A stretch of DNA of 25,245 nt from JADHUC01 sp964617665 (GCA_964617665.1 CAZUAH010000168.1:1-25245); one strand, 5' to 3'. Numbered from the stretch's first letter, positions 1 to 9,453 are shown. Program-made: numbers and translations. The notes: generated from the letters alone by a model not told the origin.

Positions 1-392
1 CGATATGCAGAGTTCAAACGGAAGCTGAGTTGACCTTGCCGCCAAGGTGGCAGGCAAATCGGCCTCGTCTGTCCGCCCCTCTCCCGCGTCCAATCTCGGG
101 ACGTGCAACCATGTGTCCGGTGTCGATCGTGCGTTGGGCGTTCGCACCGCCCCTCAGTTTCGCGAGGAGTATTTCACCGGCGTTGTTCCCCGCCTGGACG
201 TAAAACACAAGTGCTCGATCGAGCGAAGTATGCCAGGGTAGTACTCTTCTTCGGTGAGGCAGACGGCCGGTTAGCCAAAGGCGCCCATAGAACACGAACG
301 GCGCCGCTTTATCCCAAGAGCTGCCCCGCTTCGGGAAATGCCGTGACTCTGATACGCTACGGGACGAAGACTGTCTGAGCCCGCAGGGTTGA
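1..392. other. Unassigned 3' flank of the operon
   Basis: No gene can be supported here. Short open frames exist on both strands (for example 14..295 minus and 47..241 plus), but none has a convincing ribosome binding site, recognisable domain or signal peptide. This stretch lies downstream of the last operon gene, whose TAG stop is at 393-395. I saw no clear hairpin plus T-tract, so no terminator is called. Confidence 0.5.
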
Positions 393-2978
393 CTACGATT
401 TGACGCTGCGGCGATCGTAGACGGTCAAGCCGGTCAGGTCGCTGGTTGGACACTGCAGCAGTAGGCTGGCCAGGTATCCAGTAATGAAACATGCGGTGAT
501 CCCGCTGGCCGTGTAGATGTACCCGTTGACTTTGGTGAACATCCATAGACAGAGCATCACAATCGCCCCGATCAACGCACCCGCCAATGCGCCGTTGGCG
601 TTGGCGCGACGCGTCATGACTCCCAGAACGAATAGTCCGCCCAGCACACCCATGAATAGCCCGATCACCATGAGGAAGGCGTCGAACAGAGACTTGATGT
701 CCGGATCCACAAAGAGCAGCCCAATCAGCGTCCCCAAGACGCCCATGGCAACCGTAATCAAACGGGCCGCGTTCAGGTAGCCTCGCTCTGATCGGCAGGC
801 GTCGAAAGGACGCATGAAATCCGTGACGATGGCAGTTGCGGTCGAGTTCATGCTCGTGGACACAGTGGATTGCGCGGCGGCAAAAATGCCCGCGACGATC
901 AATCCGGCGAGTCCAATAGGCATTTCCGTCGCGATGAACAACGGAAAGATCTGATCGGTTGTGATGGTCGGATCGAGTTTCTCGGGATGCGAATGGTAAT
1001 AGGCGAACAGAGCCGTACCCATGCCGAAAAATATCAGGCTGGCGGGAATGGCCAGAGCGGCGTTTGTCCAGATGGCGCGAGCGGCAAGCTTCTGGTCCGC
1101 CGTGGTCATGTAACGCTGCACCACCGCTTGGTCGGCGGTGTACGAGGAAATATTCTGCCCGATGCCGCCGATGATGATGACCCAAAGCGCGATCTGGGCG
1201 CTGGTCACGTCCCAGTGGAAATTGGCAATTCGGAATTTGTCGGCGTCCATCGAAACTGTCCAGAATCCGCTCACGCCACCGTCAACGCCGGACAGCAGGA
1301 GGATGAGGGCAAGGATTGCACCGCCGAGTAGGACGATCGTCTGGATTGTGTCCGTCCAGATCACTGCTTCCACGCCACCCATCGTACAGTAGATGATGCT
1401 CAAGATGCCCATCAGCAGCACTGACTGAGCGGGTGTTAGCGGAGTCGCGACCGCCAACGCCAAGCCCGTCAAGGACATCACCACCGCCATCCGGAAAATG
1501 TGAAACAAGGTGAAACTGGCGCTGCCGAACAGCCGTACCTTCCGGCTGAATCGCTTCTCCAGGTACTCATAAGCGCTGGTCACATCCAACTGTCGGTAGA
1601 AGGGCAGAGCGACGTAGACGGCGATGACGGCTACCACGGGAATCATTAAGTTCCCCACGGTGTAAACCCAGTCCTGGGCAAACGCCTTGGATGGAATGCC
1701 CGTAAAGGTCAGAGAGCTGAGCATTGTGGCGAAGATACTGCAGCCGGCCGCCCACCAGACCACTTGCTTGCCGCCACGAAAGAAATCATCCGTGCTCTTG
1801 TTCTTCTTCGTGAAATACACACCAACGCCAACCATCGCCAACAAGTAGCCGAAGAGCACTGTGTAGTTGACGAGGCCGAATCGGCCTGTTTTCTGCGCGG
1901 GCTTGATACTCCAAATCGCTGGTGAGCGCACACGCGGTCGTACTTCGCCGCTGGGTAACACGATTCGTTCGTTCCACTTGACCGCGATGGTGGTAACGTG
2001 ATTCGCCGGGATAGGCCCGCCTGAGGTCCAGGTATCGGTGATTGTGTGATAGGTCAGTGCTTCTTTGGGAAAACCAGGATGGTCGTCTTTCAGTTCATCT
2101 GCTTTGTCGAACAGAGAACCATCCGCGCCGCCCAGGATGAGAATGTGGCTCTGCCCAATGCCGATCCCTTCGCCGGCCATGAAACATCGCGGAGCGTCCA
2201 CTCGGGCTCGCCATGCACCGGTCACGGGCGTGTATTCCCACACATCCTTCAGAAACTGGATATTATCGCTTTCCTGTCGGCGGCCGCCCATCACGTAGAC
2301 ACAGTCGTTGTAGCCGTTGTGCTGGCGCACAGTGACGTTGAACGCCCGCGACGTCCATGGCACTTCACCCGGCGACTCTTTCCAGGCGAATTCCTCCGTG
2401 CCTTTCTGCGCCAGGTCGAGCGTCCAGAAGTTGGCCATTGCCGAATCCAGACCGGTATCGTTTTGCCCTCCGGCCAAGTAGACAGCCTCCCCGACTACGA
2501 CAGCCTGCCCATAAGCACACGGCTGAGGAAGCGAGGGATAGTCGGCGCAAGTGACCTGTTGCGTTTTCGAATCCCAGCTCAGCAGGAACACGTCTGCGTA
2601 CACCCGATCCTTGTCGCTACCGCCCATGCACACGACTCCGTCAGGCGTAGAAACCGCTGCTCCGTAGGCGATCGGCCGAGGCAGTTTGCCACCGGACTTC
2701 CACATGTATCCGCTTGCCGGGTGCACCAACACATAGATTTCATCGTGCCAGACTTTATCGTTTTCCCAGACGGGCTTGGGAAAGTTGGCTCCGCCGGCAA
2801 CGATAAGTGCGTCGTTGTGCACTCCGGCAAACGGCCCCGCCACGCCCAATTCACTCGGGAGATCAGGAAGCGGCTCCCACTGGAGGAATTTTCCGCCGCT
2901 CGACTCGCTCTCGGCCGCCAAAGCAGCAGTCGATGCAATCAGGAAGCAAGAGAGGATGGTTGCGTATCGCATTTTCAT
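393..2978 (-). CDS. Periplasmic kelch (NanM-like) mutarotase fused to a sodium:solute symporter
   Basis: An 861-residue protein. Residues 1-22 are a signal peptide (cleavage near STAALAAE). Residues 31-355 are a kelch beta-propeller with repeated GG turns (AGGANF, CMGGSD, LAGGQND, VMGGRR, LGGADG), resembling NanM/YjhT and its cyclically permuted relatives, which interconvert sialic acid anomers. Residues 367-845 form a hydrophobic SSS-family Na+ symporter of about 13 helices, with STDDFFRGGK early and AAAQSTVSTSMNS as the helix-8 sodium-site-like region. SSS proteins generally have an outside N-terminus, so the propeller would sit in the periplasm beside the entry side. The frame is open to 3110, but the start at 2978 (or 2972, six bases after GGGAA) begins the signal peptide and avoids overlap with the lyase gene, which ends 7 bp upstream. 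The neighbouring lyase and sialidase make sialic acid the likely substrate; this is inference. Confidence 0.88.
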   Translation of the reverse strand: MKMRYATILSCFLIASTAALAAESESSGGKFLQWEPLPDLPSELGVAGPFAGVHNDALIVAGGANFPKPVWENDKVWHDEIYVLVHPASGYMWKSGGKLPRPIAYGAAVSTPDGVVCMGGSDKDRVYADVFLLSWDSKTQQVTCADYPSLPQPCAYGQAVVVGEAVYLAGGQNDTGLDSAMANFWTLDLAQKGTEEFAWKESPGEVPWTSRAFNVTVRQHNGYNDCVYVMGGRRQESDNIQFLKDVWEYTPVTGAWRARVDAPRCFMAGEGIGIGQSHILILGGADGSLFDKADELKDDHPGFPKEALTYHTITDTWTSGGPIPANHVTTIAVKWNERIVLPSGEVRPRVRSPAIWSIKPAQKTGRFGLVNYTVLFGYLLAMVGVGVYFTKKNKSTDDFFRGGKQVVWWAAGCSIFATMLSSLTFTGIPSKAFAQDWVYTVGNLMIPVVAVIAVYVALPFYRQLDVTSAYEYLEKRFSRKVRLFGSASFTLFHIFRMAVVMSLTGLALAVATPLTPAQSVLLMGILSIIYCTMGGVEAVIWTDTIQTIVLLGGAILALILLLSGVDGGVSGFWTVSMDADKFRIANFHWDVTSAQIALWVIIIGGIGQNISSYTADQAVVQRYMTTADQKLAARAIWTNAALAIPASLIFFGMGTALFAYYHSHPEKLDPTITTDQIFPLFIATEMPIGLAGLIVAGIFAAAQSTVSTSMNSTATAIVTDFMRPFDACRSERGYLNAARLITVAMGVLGTLIGLLFVDPDIKSLFDAFLMVIGLFMGVLGGLFVLGVMTRRANANGALAGALIGAIVMLCLWMFTKVNGYIYTASGITACFITGYLASLLLQCPTSDLTGLTVYDRRSVKS

Positions 2979-2985
2979 TTCCCAG

Positions 2986-3906
2986 TCAACGTTCAACGGG
3001 GCGGGCCCAATCAAAGAAGCCGACCTGGGCCAGATTCTGGCGAAGTTCGGCAACTTGTTCCTCGGAAAGGCAAGGCTGCGGCAATCGGCATCGTCCGCAA
3101 TCCGTGCCAAGCATTCTCAACACTTCCTTCATGGCCGGATGAAACGGGAATTCGTAAATCGTACGGATCATAGTGACCGCCTGCAATTGCAGACGCCTTG
3201 CTTCGTCGAGATTACCGGCCGCGAATGCGTCGAAAATCTGCTGATAGAGCGGAGCGGCGATATTGTAGGTGCTGCCAATAGCTCCTTCGGCGCCGACGGC
3301 CAAAGCTGATAACAGCATCTCGTCGCAGCCCCAAAGGATGTCGAAGCGTCCGTTCTCAAGAGCGCGACATGTTTGATACTCATGAACAGTCGGACAAGTG
3401 TACTTCAAGCCCACCAGATTCGAGATGCGATCACCGGCTTGGTTCAAATACTGCACCATATCCACTGCAGCACCGGTCAGTGCAGGTATGTGGTAGTAGT
3501 AGAACGGCAGATCCGGGGCGGCAGCGGCCATTTCCGCTGTGCACTCAACCAGCAATTCCACCGTGCCGATCTTGAAATACGACGGTGCCGTGGCCGATAC
3601 CACGTCGGCTCCGATCTCTTGAGCGTGGGCGGCCAGTTCGGCGGCTTCGGTCACGCTGTTGTGACCGACTTGAATGATGACCGGAACGCGCCCCGCTGCA
3701 ACGTCAACGAATGCCTTTGCCACCGAGCGCCGTTCCGCGCCGGTCAACGACATCCCTTCGCCCGTACTGCCGCAGACGTACAATCCGCTTACGCCTTCGT
3801 CAATCAAGCGATCGACCATTGCCGGCACTTCGTCCAGCTTCAATCGCCCGTCGTCGTCCATCGGCGTGTACGTCGCGGCGACTAAGCCTTTCAAACGGTA
3901 TTCCAT
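2986..3906 (-). CDS. nanA: N-acetylneuraminate lyase (dihydrodipicolinate synthase family)
   Basis: A 306-residue cytoplasmic TIM-barrel class I aldolase, the usual family length. It is predicted to split N-acetylneuraminate into N-acetylmannosamine and pyruvate. Visible motifs are GSTGEG at 46-51 (carboxylate-binding loop), YYYHIPALTG around 136-145 with catalytic Tyr138, and GLKYT with Schiff-base Lys168. The HIPALTG and GLKYT forms resemble animal-type sialate lyases more than DapA. Start 3906 is preceded by GAAAGG at suitable spacing; an in-frame extension to 3990 has no ribosome binding site and is non-conserved in character. The gene lies 87 bp after the sialidase fusion and 7 bp before the transporter fusion, which supports the assignment. 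DapA or another pyruvate aldolase is the alternative, less likely in this context. Confidence 0.88.
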   Translation of the reverse strand: MEYRLKGLVAATYTPMDDDGRLKLDEVPAMVDRLIDEGVSGLYVCGSTGEGMSLTGAERRSVAKAFVDVAAGRVPVIIQVGHNSVTEAAELAAHAQEIGADVVSATAPSYFKIGTVELLVECTAEMAAAAPDLPFYYYHIPALTGAAVDMVQYLNQAGDRISNLVGLKYTCPTVHEYQTCRALENGRFDILWGCDEMLLSALAVGAEGAIGSTYNIAAPLYQQIFDAFAAGNLDEARRLQLQAVTMIRTIYEFPFHPAMKEVLRMLGTDCGRCRLPQPCLSEEQVAELRQNLAQVGFFDWARPVER

Positions 3907-3993
3907 TGTCGTAGCCTTTCTGTTGGAACTCGTTCCTCTTGACTGTACATAGTGTTCATACTTTTCGTTCCTGTGTGCTTTTTCAGCCAATGG

Positions 3994-6900
3994 TCATTCA
4001 TCATACCCGAAGAGCGGAAGACCGCGTTGCTCCAGTGTCTTGTTGATCGCTTGAAGAAACGCCTTCATTTCCACAGGGTTTCGAGTCAGTGGGTTTTCTG
4101 CGTCGGGGATTTCTTTCACCTGCAGTGCTTCCACCGGAAGGACTCCGCAGTCTTTCGCCCAGTCGCGATAAATCGAACTCAACTCGGCCACGATGCGCGG
4201 ATGCTGGCTGGCCACGTTACGTGTCTCGGTCCGATCGCTGGCCAGATCGTAGAGTTCCCACTCTTTACCGTGGACCGCCGACAGCTTCCAGTCCCCCTTG
4301 CGAATTGCCCGGTTGCCGTGGTGTTCCCAGCACAGGAATGAATGGACTGGCTGATCGCGATCGAAAACCGGCAGCAGGCTTTTGCCGTCCAGCGTCTGGA
4401 TGGAATGTCCTTGATACTTGTCGGGATACTCGGCGTCTGCGGCATCCAGGCACGTGGCCATGATGTCAGTCACGTGAGCGGGTTGGCGGCGAATTTGCCC
4501 TCGCGATTTGATGCGGGCGGGCCAATGTGCAATGAACGGCGTGGAGATTCCCCCTTCGTGAGCATATTTCTTGTAATAGCGGAACGGGGCGTTGCTCAGG
4601 TTGGCCCATTTGGTGCCGTAGCCGCCATAGGTCTGGTCAGGCCCCAGCTTCAGCCCCGGATAATCCCCCGCGATGATCGGGCGACCGTCGCGGGTGTAAA
4701 GGGGCACGTAGCGCATGTAGGCCCAGGGCTTTCCGGTGGATCCAATGCGTCCGTCCGGGTGTTCCAGACTGTCACCTCCGTTGTCAGACAGGAAGAAAAT
4801 GAGCGTGTTCTCCAAAAGGCCTTTCCGCTCTAAAGCTTGCACGATGTCTCCCACACCCTGGTCGACATGATCCACCATCGCCGCATACGCCTCCATGCGG
4901 TTCTGCTCCCATTGCTTGTGCGGCGCATCTTTCCAGGGCGGGATCCCCTCGCCTCGATCGGACAGGCCTAGATGCTCTGACAAGATGCCTGCCTGGACCA
5001 GACGATCCAAGCGACGGCGCCGCAGGACATCCCATCCATCCGCGAATCGGCCACGGTATTTTTCAATAACGTTCGACCGAGCATGCAGCGGCCAGTGCGG
5101 CGCGGTATGCGCTAGATAAAGGAAGAATGGATCAGCAGCGTCATGCGACTCAATATACTCAACAGCCTTTCGAGAGATCGCTTCTGTGTAGAAGAAATCG
5201 TCGTCCGGCTCAACGGGCTTGTTGCCCTCGGTCAGGGTCATAGGATTCCATTGACTGCCCGCTGCGATCAAGGTGCCGAAAAACCGGTCGACGCCTCTCT
5301 GCAATGGCCAGTTGTGCTTCGGGCCGTCGGCGGCGAAGTTCTTGCAGACATGCCACTTGCCTGCCATGTAAGTGCGGTAACCCCCGAGCTTCAATGCCTC
5401 GGCCAGGGTCACGCAGTTCCGATTCAACTCTGCACGATAGCCCGGTTTGCCGTAATCACGCGCGGTCATGAAGCCCAAACCGGTCTTATGCGGGTAGAGG
5501 CCCGTGAGTAGACTGGCCCGAGTGGGGCAGCACCGGCCGCAGTTGTAGAACTGACTGAAACGCAAACCGTTGTCCGCCAGTCTGTCGATATTGGGAGTAT
5601 CGATCTCTCCGCCGTAACAGCCGATGTCGGAATAGCCCATGTCATCGACCATGATCAACAGAATGTTGGGCCGACTGTCGTTGTTCGCGCCGCGGACACA
5701 GCATTCCTTCGTCCGAGCGAACAACATTTCTTCGCTTTCCGTCGAGAAAGGCGATGCGGGCAAGTTCGCGCTGTTGAAAAGATTGACCGGCGGATTCGGA
5801 AACGGCACCCACGCGTAGCGCACGTGTTGCGGCTCAGCAACACGCGGACTTGACACGGTGGCCGTGTTTTGGCCGGTGATCCTCGCGTTCGCTGTGTGGA
5901 AGACGCCATCGCCGCCACAGATTTCAAAGTAGCGAAGTGCGTTGCCGTCGGACGATTTCAGGCCATCACCCGTGTGAATGAAGGAAACGATCATCGAGTC
6001 GCCTTTCCGCCTAGCGACGTCGAACAACGGCCCTGAACTAGCATCTGTCGGTAATCCATACGTCGTTCCGAGTGCGCATTTCGCCAAACGTTCGCCGACC
6101 GGTTTCTTTGCGGTGGGATGGACGTTCGTGGGATGGCCCGTGTCGATGGTGATGGCCATGCCAACGTTGTTGAGTTGGTTGAGCACGCGGCGCTGCCCGT
6201 CACGGAACCAGGGCCACTCAGGGCGATTCAATGCAGGAAGCTGCGCGTACAGAAAAGGAAAATCGCCCTGCCCCCAGTGCTCGCGCCACTGATTGATTAA
6301 CAAAGGCAACAGTCGGCCATGTTCACGAACTCGCGCGGGCGTTTCGGCGTTCGACTCTCCCTGGTACCAGATGGCACCGCGGATCGCGTACGGAATCAGC
6401 GGCGCGATCCCGGCGTCCCACATGAAACCGGGCTTGAAGGAATGGTTTGGACCGAGGGCATCGCCCGGAACCGCTTCGCCCGCTTGTATCGCGCTAAGCA
6501 GGTTCTGCTCTCCTCGCGTGCGGCAAAACTCTCCAAGCCGTTCGTTGTCGAGCCAGTTGCCTGCTAGAAGTCCTGTCATTTGTGGGGCGGCGGCGAGCGC
6601 TTCGCGCGAAATCCAGGCTTCGGCCGGTGTGCCTCCCACAGCCGGACAGATCAGGCCGATAGGGACGTTAAGCTCCTGCTGCAAATGCCGCCCGAAATAC
6701 CACGCAACGGCGGAGAAGCTGGCAGCCGATTCCGCGGATGCGATTTGCCATTGGCCCTCACAAAACGTCTGCGGTGTGAGACGTGCCAAATGCTCGGGTG
6801 CGTAGCTGCCCGAACTCCCTCGTGCTCCGCCGGACAAATTGAGCAGACGAAGGCTTTTCGTAGCCGAACTCGCCAAGAGTTCGGTTTCTTGCCGCTTGCC

Positions 6901-9387
6901 GGAAGTCTTGGCGACTTCCGCTACAAGTCCTGCAAGCTCTTCCTTGCCGTGGGCGGATTGCTGGAGCATCCATTCCATATTCGACTGCCCGGCGCAGACC
7001 CAGACTTCGCCGACGAGGATATCCCTGAATTCGATGCGTTCCTCCGCCGATTGAATCCGCATCGTTGCTGGCGTCGCGTTCGCCCTGCGCGGTTTTAATC
7101 GAACCTGCCACTGGTCCTGGCCACCGGCGGTCGCGGTCCGTGTGTCGTCGCCCAGGGTTACCGTTACTGTCGCTCCGGGCCTGGCGCGTCCCCAAACGGG
7201 GATTTCCGTCTCGGCCTGCAACACCATGTGATTGGAGAACACGCGCGGCAAGCGTAACCTCGATTCGACAGCTGAGGCAGGTTTCGAGGGCTCCGCTTCG
7301 CCGATCGGATCATTCAGCGGAATCCGCTGAAACGTCATGTGTGCCTGACTGCCTTCGTACAAAATGCCGACGGTTTCCTCGTCGATCATCGTCATGCACG
7401 AGTAGCCGCGGCCGTTGCCTTCGTCGAGCAGAAGGCGATGCTCTTTGGGCCACGTGAGGCCGCGGTCGGGCGATGCCTTGATGGTGATGTGATGGCGGCC
7501 TCGTGAGCTGTCCGGATTGGAAAACAGCAGCCAGTCGGTAGCCGGACTCGTGAGAGTTCGCGTGTCGCCGCGTGGTTCAACCGAAGTCTCACGACTTCGG
7601 CTACGGAAGAGTTCGCGATCAACGTCGATCAGGCTCGCCATGCAAGCGCCAGGCTCGATCAACGCCCGCTCCGAAGTTGTGTGTCTTTGCCATGTCTTGC
7701 CCATGTCTCGCGTTGTCATCACGACGCGCACGGGCTTGCGGTTGTAGCGGCAGTTGAGCATCAACACACCCGGTTCGATTTCCACGACCTGCGATTCGGT
7801 AGTGTCATCGAACACTCCCGTCCCCACGTGCCATGTTTCGCCATGGTCTTTGGAGTAGATGATCGTTGAATGTGGCAGGCGATTCCTTTCAGGCGGATCC
7901 TGATACTGAGCGGCGAACACGATCGTGCCATCGCGCATCGTGATGCCCTTGCCGGGTCCTTGCAGGATGAAACACCACTCCGGCTGTTTGACCTGTTTGG
8001 TGATGTTGATCGGTTCGGACCACGTGACGCCGTCATCGTCGCTGCGTACCAACATCAGCTGGCCCGTCTCTTCCGGCTGAAGCCCCGGTCCCGAACCTCG
8101 CCACGAACGATTCCCGTGACTCCATGTCGCCGCCACCCAGATCGTTCCCGTGCCCCGATCGACGAGCAACGCCGGATCGCCGATGCCGTCGTAGTGCCAC
8201 TGGGGATCGTCGCCCATGTCCATGATCACTTCCATCGACTCCCACGTTCGGCCGCCATCGGTAGAACGCGACATGCCAACGTCGATGTCGCCGGGCAGGT
8301 CTCCTCCGCCGCGCCGTCGAACATCGTACACGCCGATCAACGTCCCCCTATTCGTCGTCGTCAATCCCGGGATGCGATAGGTGTGTACTCCGTCGTCATC
8401 GCCTTGGCGCACCGCAATGCCCATGCGTTGCATCGAGGGCGCCGCGTCGAGCGTCATCGTTTGGCCGTTCGAAAAGGCGACTTCCGTGATGGCAGCTCCG
8501 ACGCGGTGGTCGATGTTGGCGTCTTTGCTAAGCCTGCCGCAAACCCAAAGGAAGTTCTCGCCCTCTTTCAGCTTTCCGAGGGATTCCGGAAGCGCGCATG
8601 CAAACGAGCCGTCCGCCGCCGGTTGCGTCTCTTGCTGGGTACCGCCGCTGCGAACATGCACTGACGCCAGATCCGAACGGTCGGTCGTCCCGTCCAATGT
8701 TCCTCGGATTTCCGTCACCGAGATGGGATTCAGAATTCCGGTCGTCTCCACCCTCAGCTTCACCAGCGGACTCGAATCGTTTCCAACCAACGCCGGCAAC
8801 GAGAACGGCGCAATCTCTACGCCGACGATTTCCTGCGGCTGAGCGGGAGCAATGCGGATATCGTCGATCAGGATGCCCGCCTTCGGCGGACTGGTGACGG
8901 TCAATCGCAACTGCTTGATCGTGTCATCACCGAGGGGCACCATGACGTGCGAAAGAAACGCTCGACCAACGCGAACTTTCTTATCGCCATTGAAGATTTC
9001 TTTCCAGCTCCCGCCGCAGTTCTTTTCAATGCGAAACGAGAATGGTGTTCGCCTCGTCCATCGCTCGGCCCAGAAGGACAGCGATCCGGACGTATCTACT
9101 TCCTCTGCGATCTGCAGCGTGACACTCGTCCTGTCGCCACCAGGCAGTTGCAGGCAGTGTTTTCCGGTCTTGGCATGCTTGTCGTCAACGATCGTTCGCC
9201 CGACTTCGGGCGTCCACGTGCCGATTGCAGTTTCGAGTCTGTCGAATGGCCCGGGCTTCGCTTCTTCGAAGCTGATGCTCGCGATGAACGGGATGTTAGG
9301 GCGACTGGTTGGTTCTTGCGCGTCGACCGCCGAAATCGTGCCGACGATCAGAACTGCGCCGAACAGCATTCGAAATACCGTGATCAT
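3994..9387 (-). CDS. Secreted three-enzyme fusion: sialidase, sialate O-acetylesterase and sulfatase
   Basis: One uninterrupted 1797-residue frame. Residues 1-23 are a signal peptide (cleavage near AVDA|QE). Residues 30-180 look like a beta-sandwich carbohydrate-binding module; 185-320 resemble the N-terminal domain of BNR-repeat neuraminidases. Residues 325-692 are a sialidase: YRIP at 337-340 and five Asp boxes starting at 375, 449, 512, 559 and 639. Residues 710-1217 are a SASA-family sialate O-acetylesterase: GQSNMEW with Ser802, WYQGESN at 1007-1013, and His1090. Residues 1238-1797 are an S1 sulfatase: metal Asp1248-Asp1249, formylglycine site C1286-C-P-T-R, GKWH at 1343, SDNGG at 1534. 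The linker at 1218-1237 contains no second signal peptide, so all domains are exported together. Two palindromic repeats are inserted in frame (residues about 595-616 and 822-843). It should remove sulfate, O-acetyl groups and sialic acid from one glycan. ATG 9387 directly begins the signal peptide. Confidence 0.9.
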   Translation of the reverse strand: MITVFRMLFGAVLIVGTISAVDAQEPTSRPNIPFIASISFEEAKPGPFDRLETAIGTWTPEVGRTIVDDKHAKTGKHCLQLPGGDRTSVTLQIAEEVDTSGSLSFWAERWTRRTPFSFRIEKNCGGSWKEIFNGDKKVRVGRAFLSHVMVPLGDDTIKQLRLTVTSPPKAGILIDDIRIAPAQPQEIVGVEIAPFSLPALVGNDSSPLVKLRVETTGILNPISVTEIRGTLDGTTDRSDLASVHVRSGGTQQETQPAADGSFACALPESLGKLKEGENFLWVCGRLSKDANIDHRVGAAITEVAFSNGQTMTLDAAPSMQRMGIAVRQGDDDGVHTYRIPGLTTTNRGTLIGVYDVRRRGGGDLPGDIDVGMSRSTDGGRTWESMEVIMDMGDDPQWHYDGIGDPALLVDRGTGTIWVAATWSHGNRSWRGSGPGLQPEETGQLMLVRSDDDGVTWSEPINITKQVKQPEWCFILQGPGKGITMRDGTIVFAAQYQDPPERNRLPHSTIIYSKDHGETWHVGTGVFDDTTESQVVEIEPGVLMLNCRYNRKPVRVVMTTRDMGKTWQRHTTSERALIEPGACMASLIDVDRELFRSRSRETSVEPRGDTRTLTSPATDWLLFSNPDSSRGRHHITIKASPDRGLTWPKEHRLLLDEGNGRGYSCMTMIDEETVGILYEGSQAHMTFQRIPLNDPIGEAEPSKPASAVESRLRLPRVFSNHMVLQAETEIPVWGRARPGATVTVTLGDDTRTATAGGQDQWQVRLKPRRANATPATMRIQSAEERIEFRDILVGEVWVCAGQSNMEWMLQQSAHGKEELAGLVAEVAKTSGKRQETELLASSATKSLRLLNLSGGARGSSGSYAPEHLARLTPQTFCEGQWQIASAESAASFSAVAWYFGRHLQQELNVPIGLICPAVGGTPAEAWISREALAAAPQMTGLLAGNWLDNERLGEFCRTRGEQNLLSAIQAGEAVPGDALGPNHSFKPGFMWDAGIAPLIPYAIRGAIWYQGESNAETPARVREHGRLLPLLINQWREHWGQGDFPFLYAQLPALNRPEWPWFRDGQRRVLNQLNNVGMAITIDTGHPTNVHPTAKKPVGERLAKCALGTTYGLPTDASSGPLFDVARRKGDSMIVSFIHTGDGLKSSDGNALRYFEICGGDGVFHTANARITGQNTATVSSPRVAEPQHVRYAWVPFPNPPVNLFNSANLPASPFSTESEEMLFARTKECCVRGANNDSRPNILLIMVDDMGYSDIGCYGGEIDTPNIDRLADNGLRFSQFYNCGRCCPTRASLLTGLYPHKTGLGFMTARDYGKPGYRAELNRNCVTLAEALKLGGYRTYMAGKWHVCKNFAADGPKHNWPLQRGVDRFFGTLIAAGSQWNPMTLTEGNKPVEPDDDFFYTEAISRKAVEYIESHDAADPFFLYLAHTAPHWPLHARSNVIEKYRGRFADGWDVLRRRRLDRLVQAGILSEHLGLSDRGEGIPPWKDAPHKQWEQNRMEAYAAMVDHVDQGVGDIVQALERKGLLENTLIFFLSDNGGDSLEHPDGRIGSTGKPWAYMRYVPLYTRDGRPIIAGDYPGLKLGPDQTYGGYGTKWANLSNAPFRYYKKYAHEGGISTPFIAHWPARIKSRGQIRRQPAHVTDIMATCLDAADAEYPDKYQGHSIQTLDGKSLLPVFDRDQPVHSFLCWEHHGNRAIRKGDWKLSAVHGKEWELYDLASDRTETRNVASQHPRIVAELSSIYRDWAKDCGVLPVEALQVKEIPDAENPLTRNPVEMKAFLQAINKTLEQRGLPLFGYDE
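6860..6924 (-). repeat. Paired-hairpin palindromic repeat inside the coding sequence, copy 1
   Basis: A 65-bp inverted repeat bounded by GTAGCCG and CCGCTAC. Each arm is itself a hairpin: CCGAACTC/GAGTTCGG (8 bp, loop GCCA-A) and GGAAGTC/GACTTCC (7 bp). Read on the gene strand it encodes residues about 822-843 of the esterase domain (VAEVAKTSG..LASSAT), starting exactly on a codon boundary. Its sequence matches copy 2 at 7538-7604 in layout and terminal bases, but it is translated in another frame. Confidence 0.8.
7538..7604 (-). repeat. Paired-hairpin palindromic repeat inside the coding sequence, copy 2
   Basis: A 67-bp inverted repeat bounded by GTAGCCG and CGGCTAC; the two 23-bp arms match at 20 positions after reverse complementing. 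The right arm is a perfect 8-bp hairpin, CCGAAGTC-TCAC-GACTTCGG; the left arm is the same shape with one wobble. On the gene strand it encodes residues about 595-616 (RSRSRETSVEPRGDTR...SPAT), an Arg/Ser/Thr-rich stretch between the fourth and fifth Asp boxes of the sialidase. The element begins one base out of phase relative to copy 1. Confidence 0.82.
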
Positions 9388-9453
9388 TCACTAGCCTCGT
9401 TTGCCAAGACATACAAGATGAGCGCACAGGAGCGTCAATCCCGCCGCCCCGGT

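Noticed and set aside
14..295. A 93-codon minus-strand frame and its plus-strand counterpart at the window start
   Set aside because: No ribosome binding site, signal peptide, membrane segment or known motif; coding status cannot be supported.
271..1185. A 304-codon open frame on the minus strand
   Set aside because: It is a shifted frame of the symporter gene; its composition is rich in Arg, His and Ser with no hydrophobic pattern, unlike the real frame.
2046..3173. A 375-codon open frame on the plus strand
   Set aside because: It lies antisense to the kelch domain and lyase genes, has no recognisable domain or ribosome binding site, and is typical of GC-rich antisense frames.
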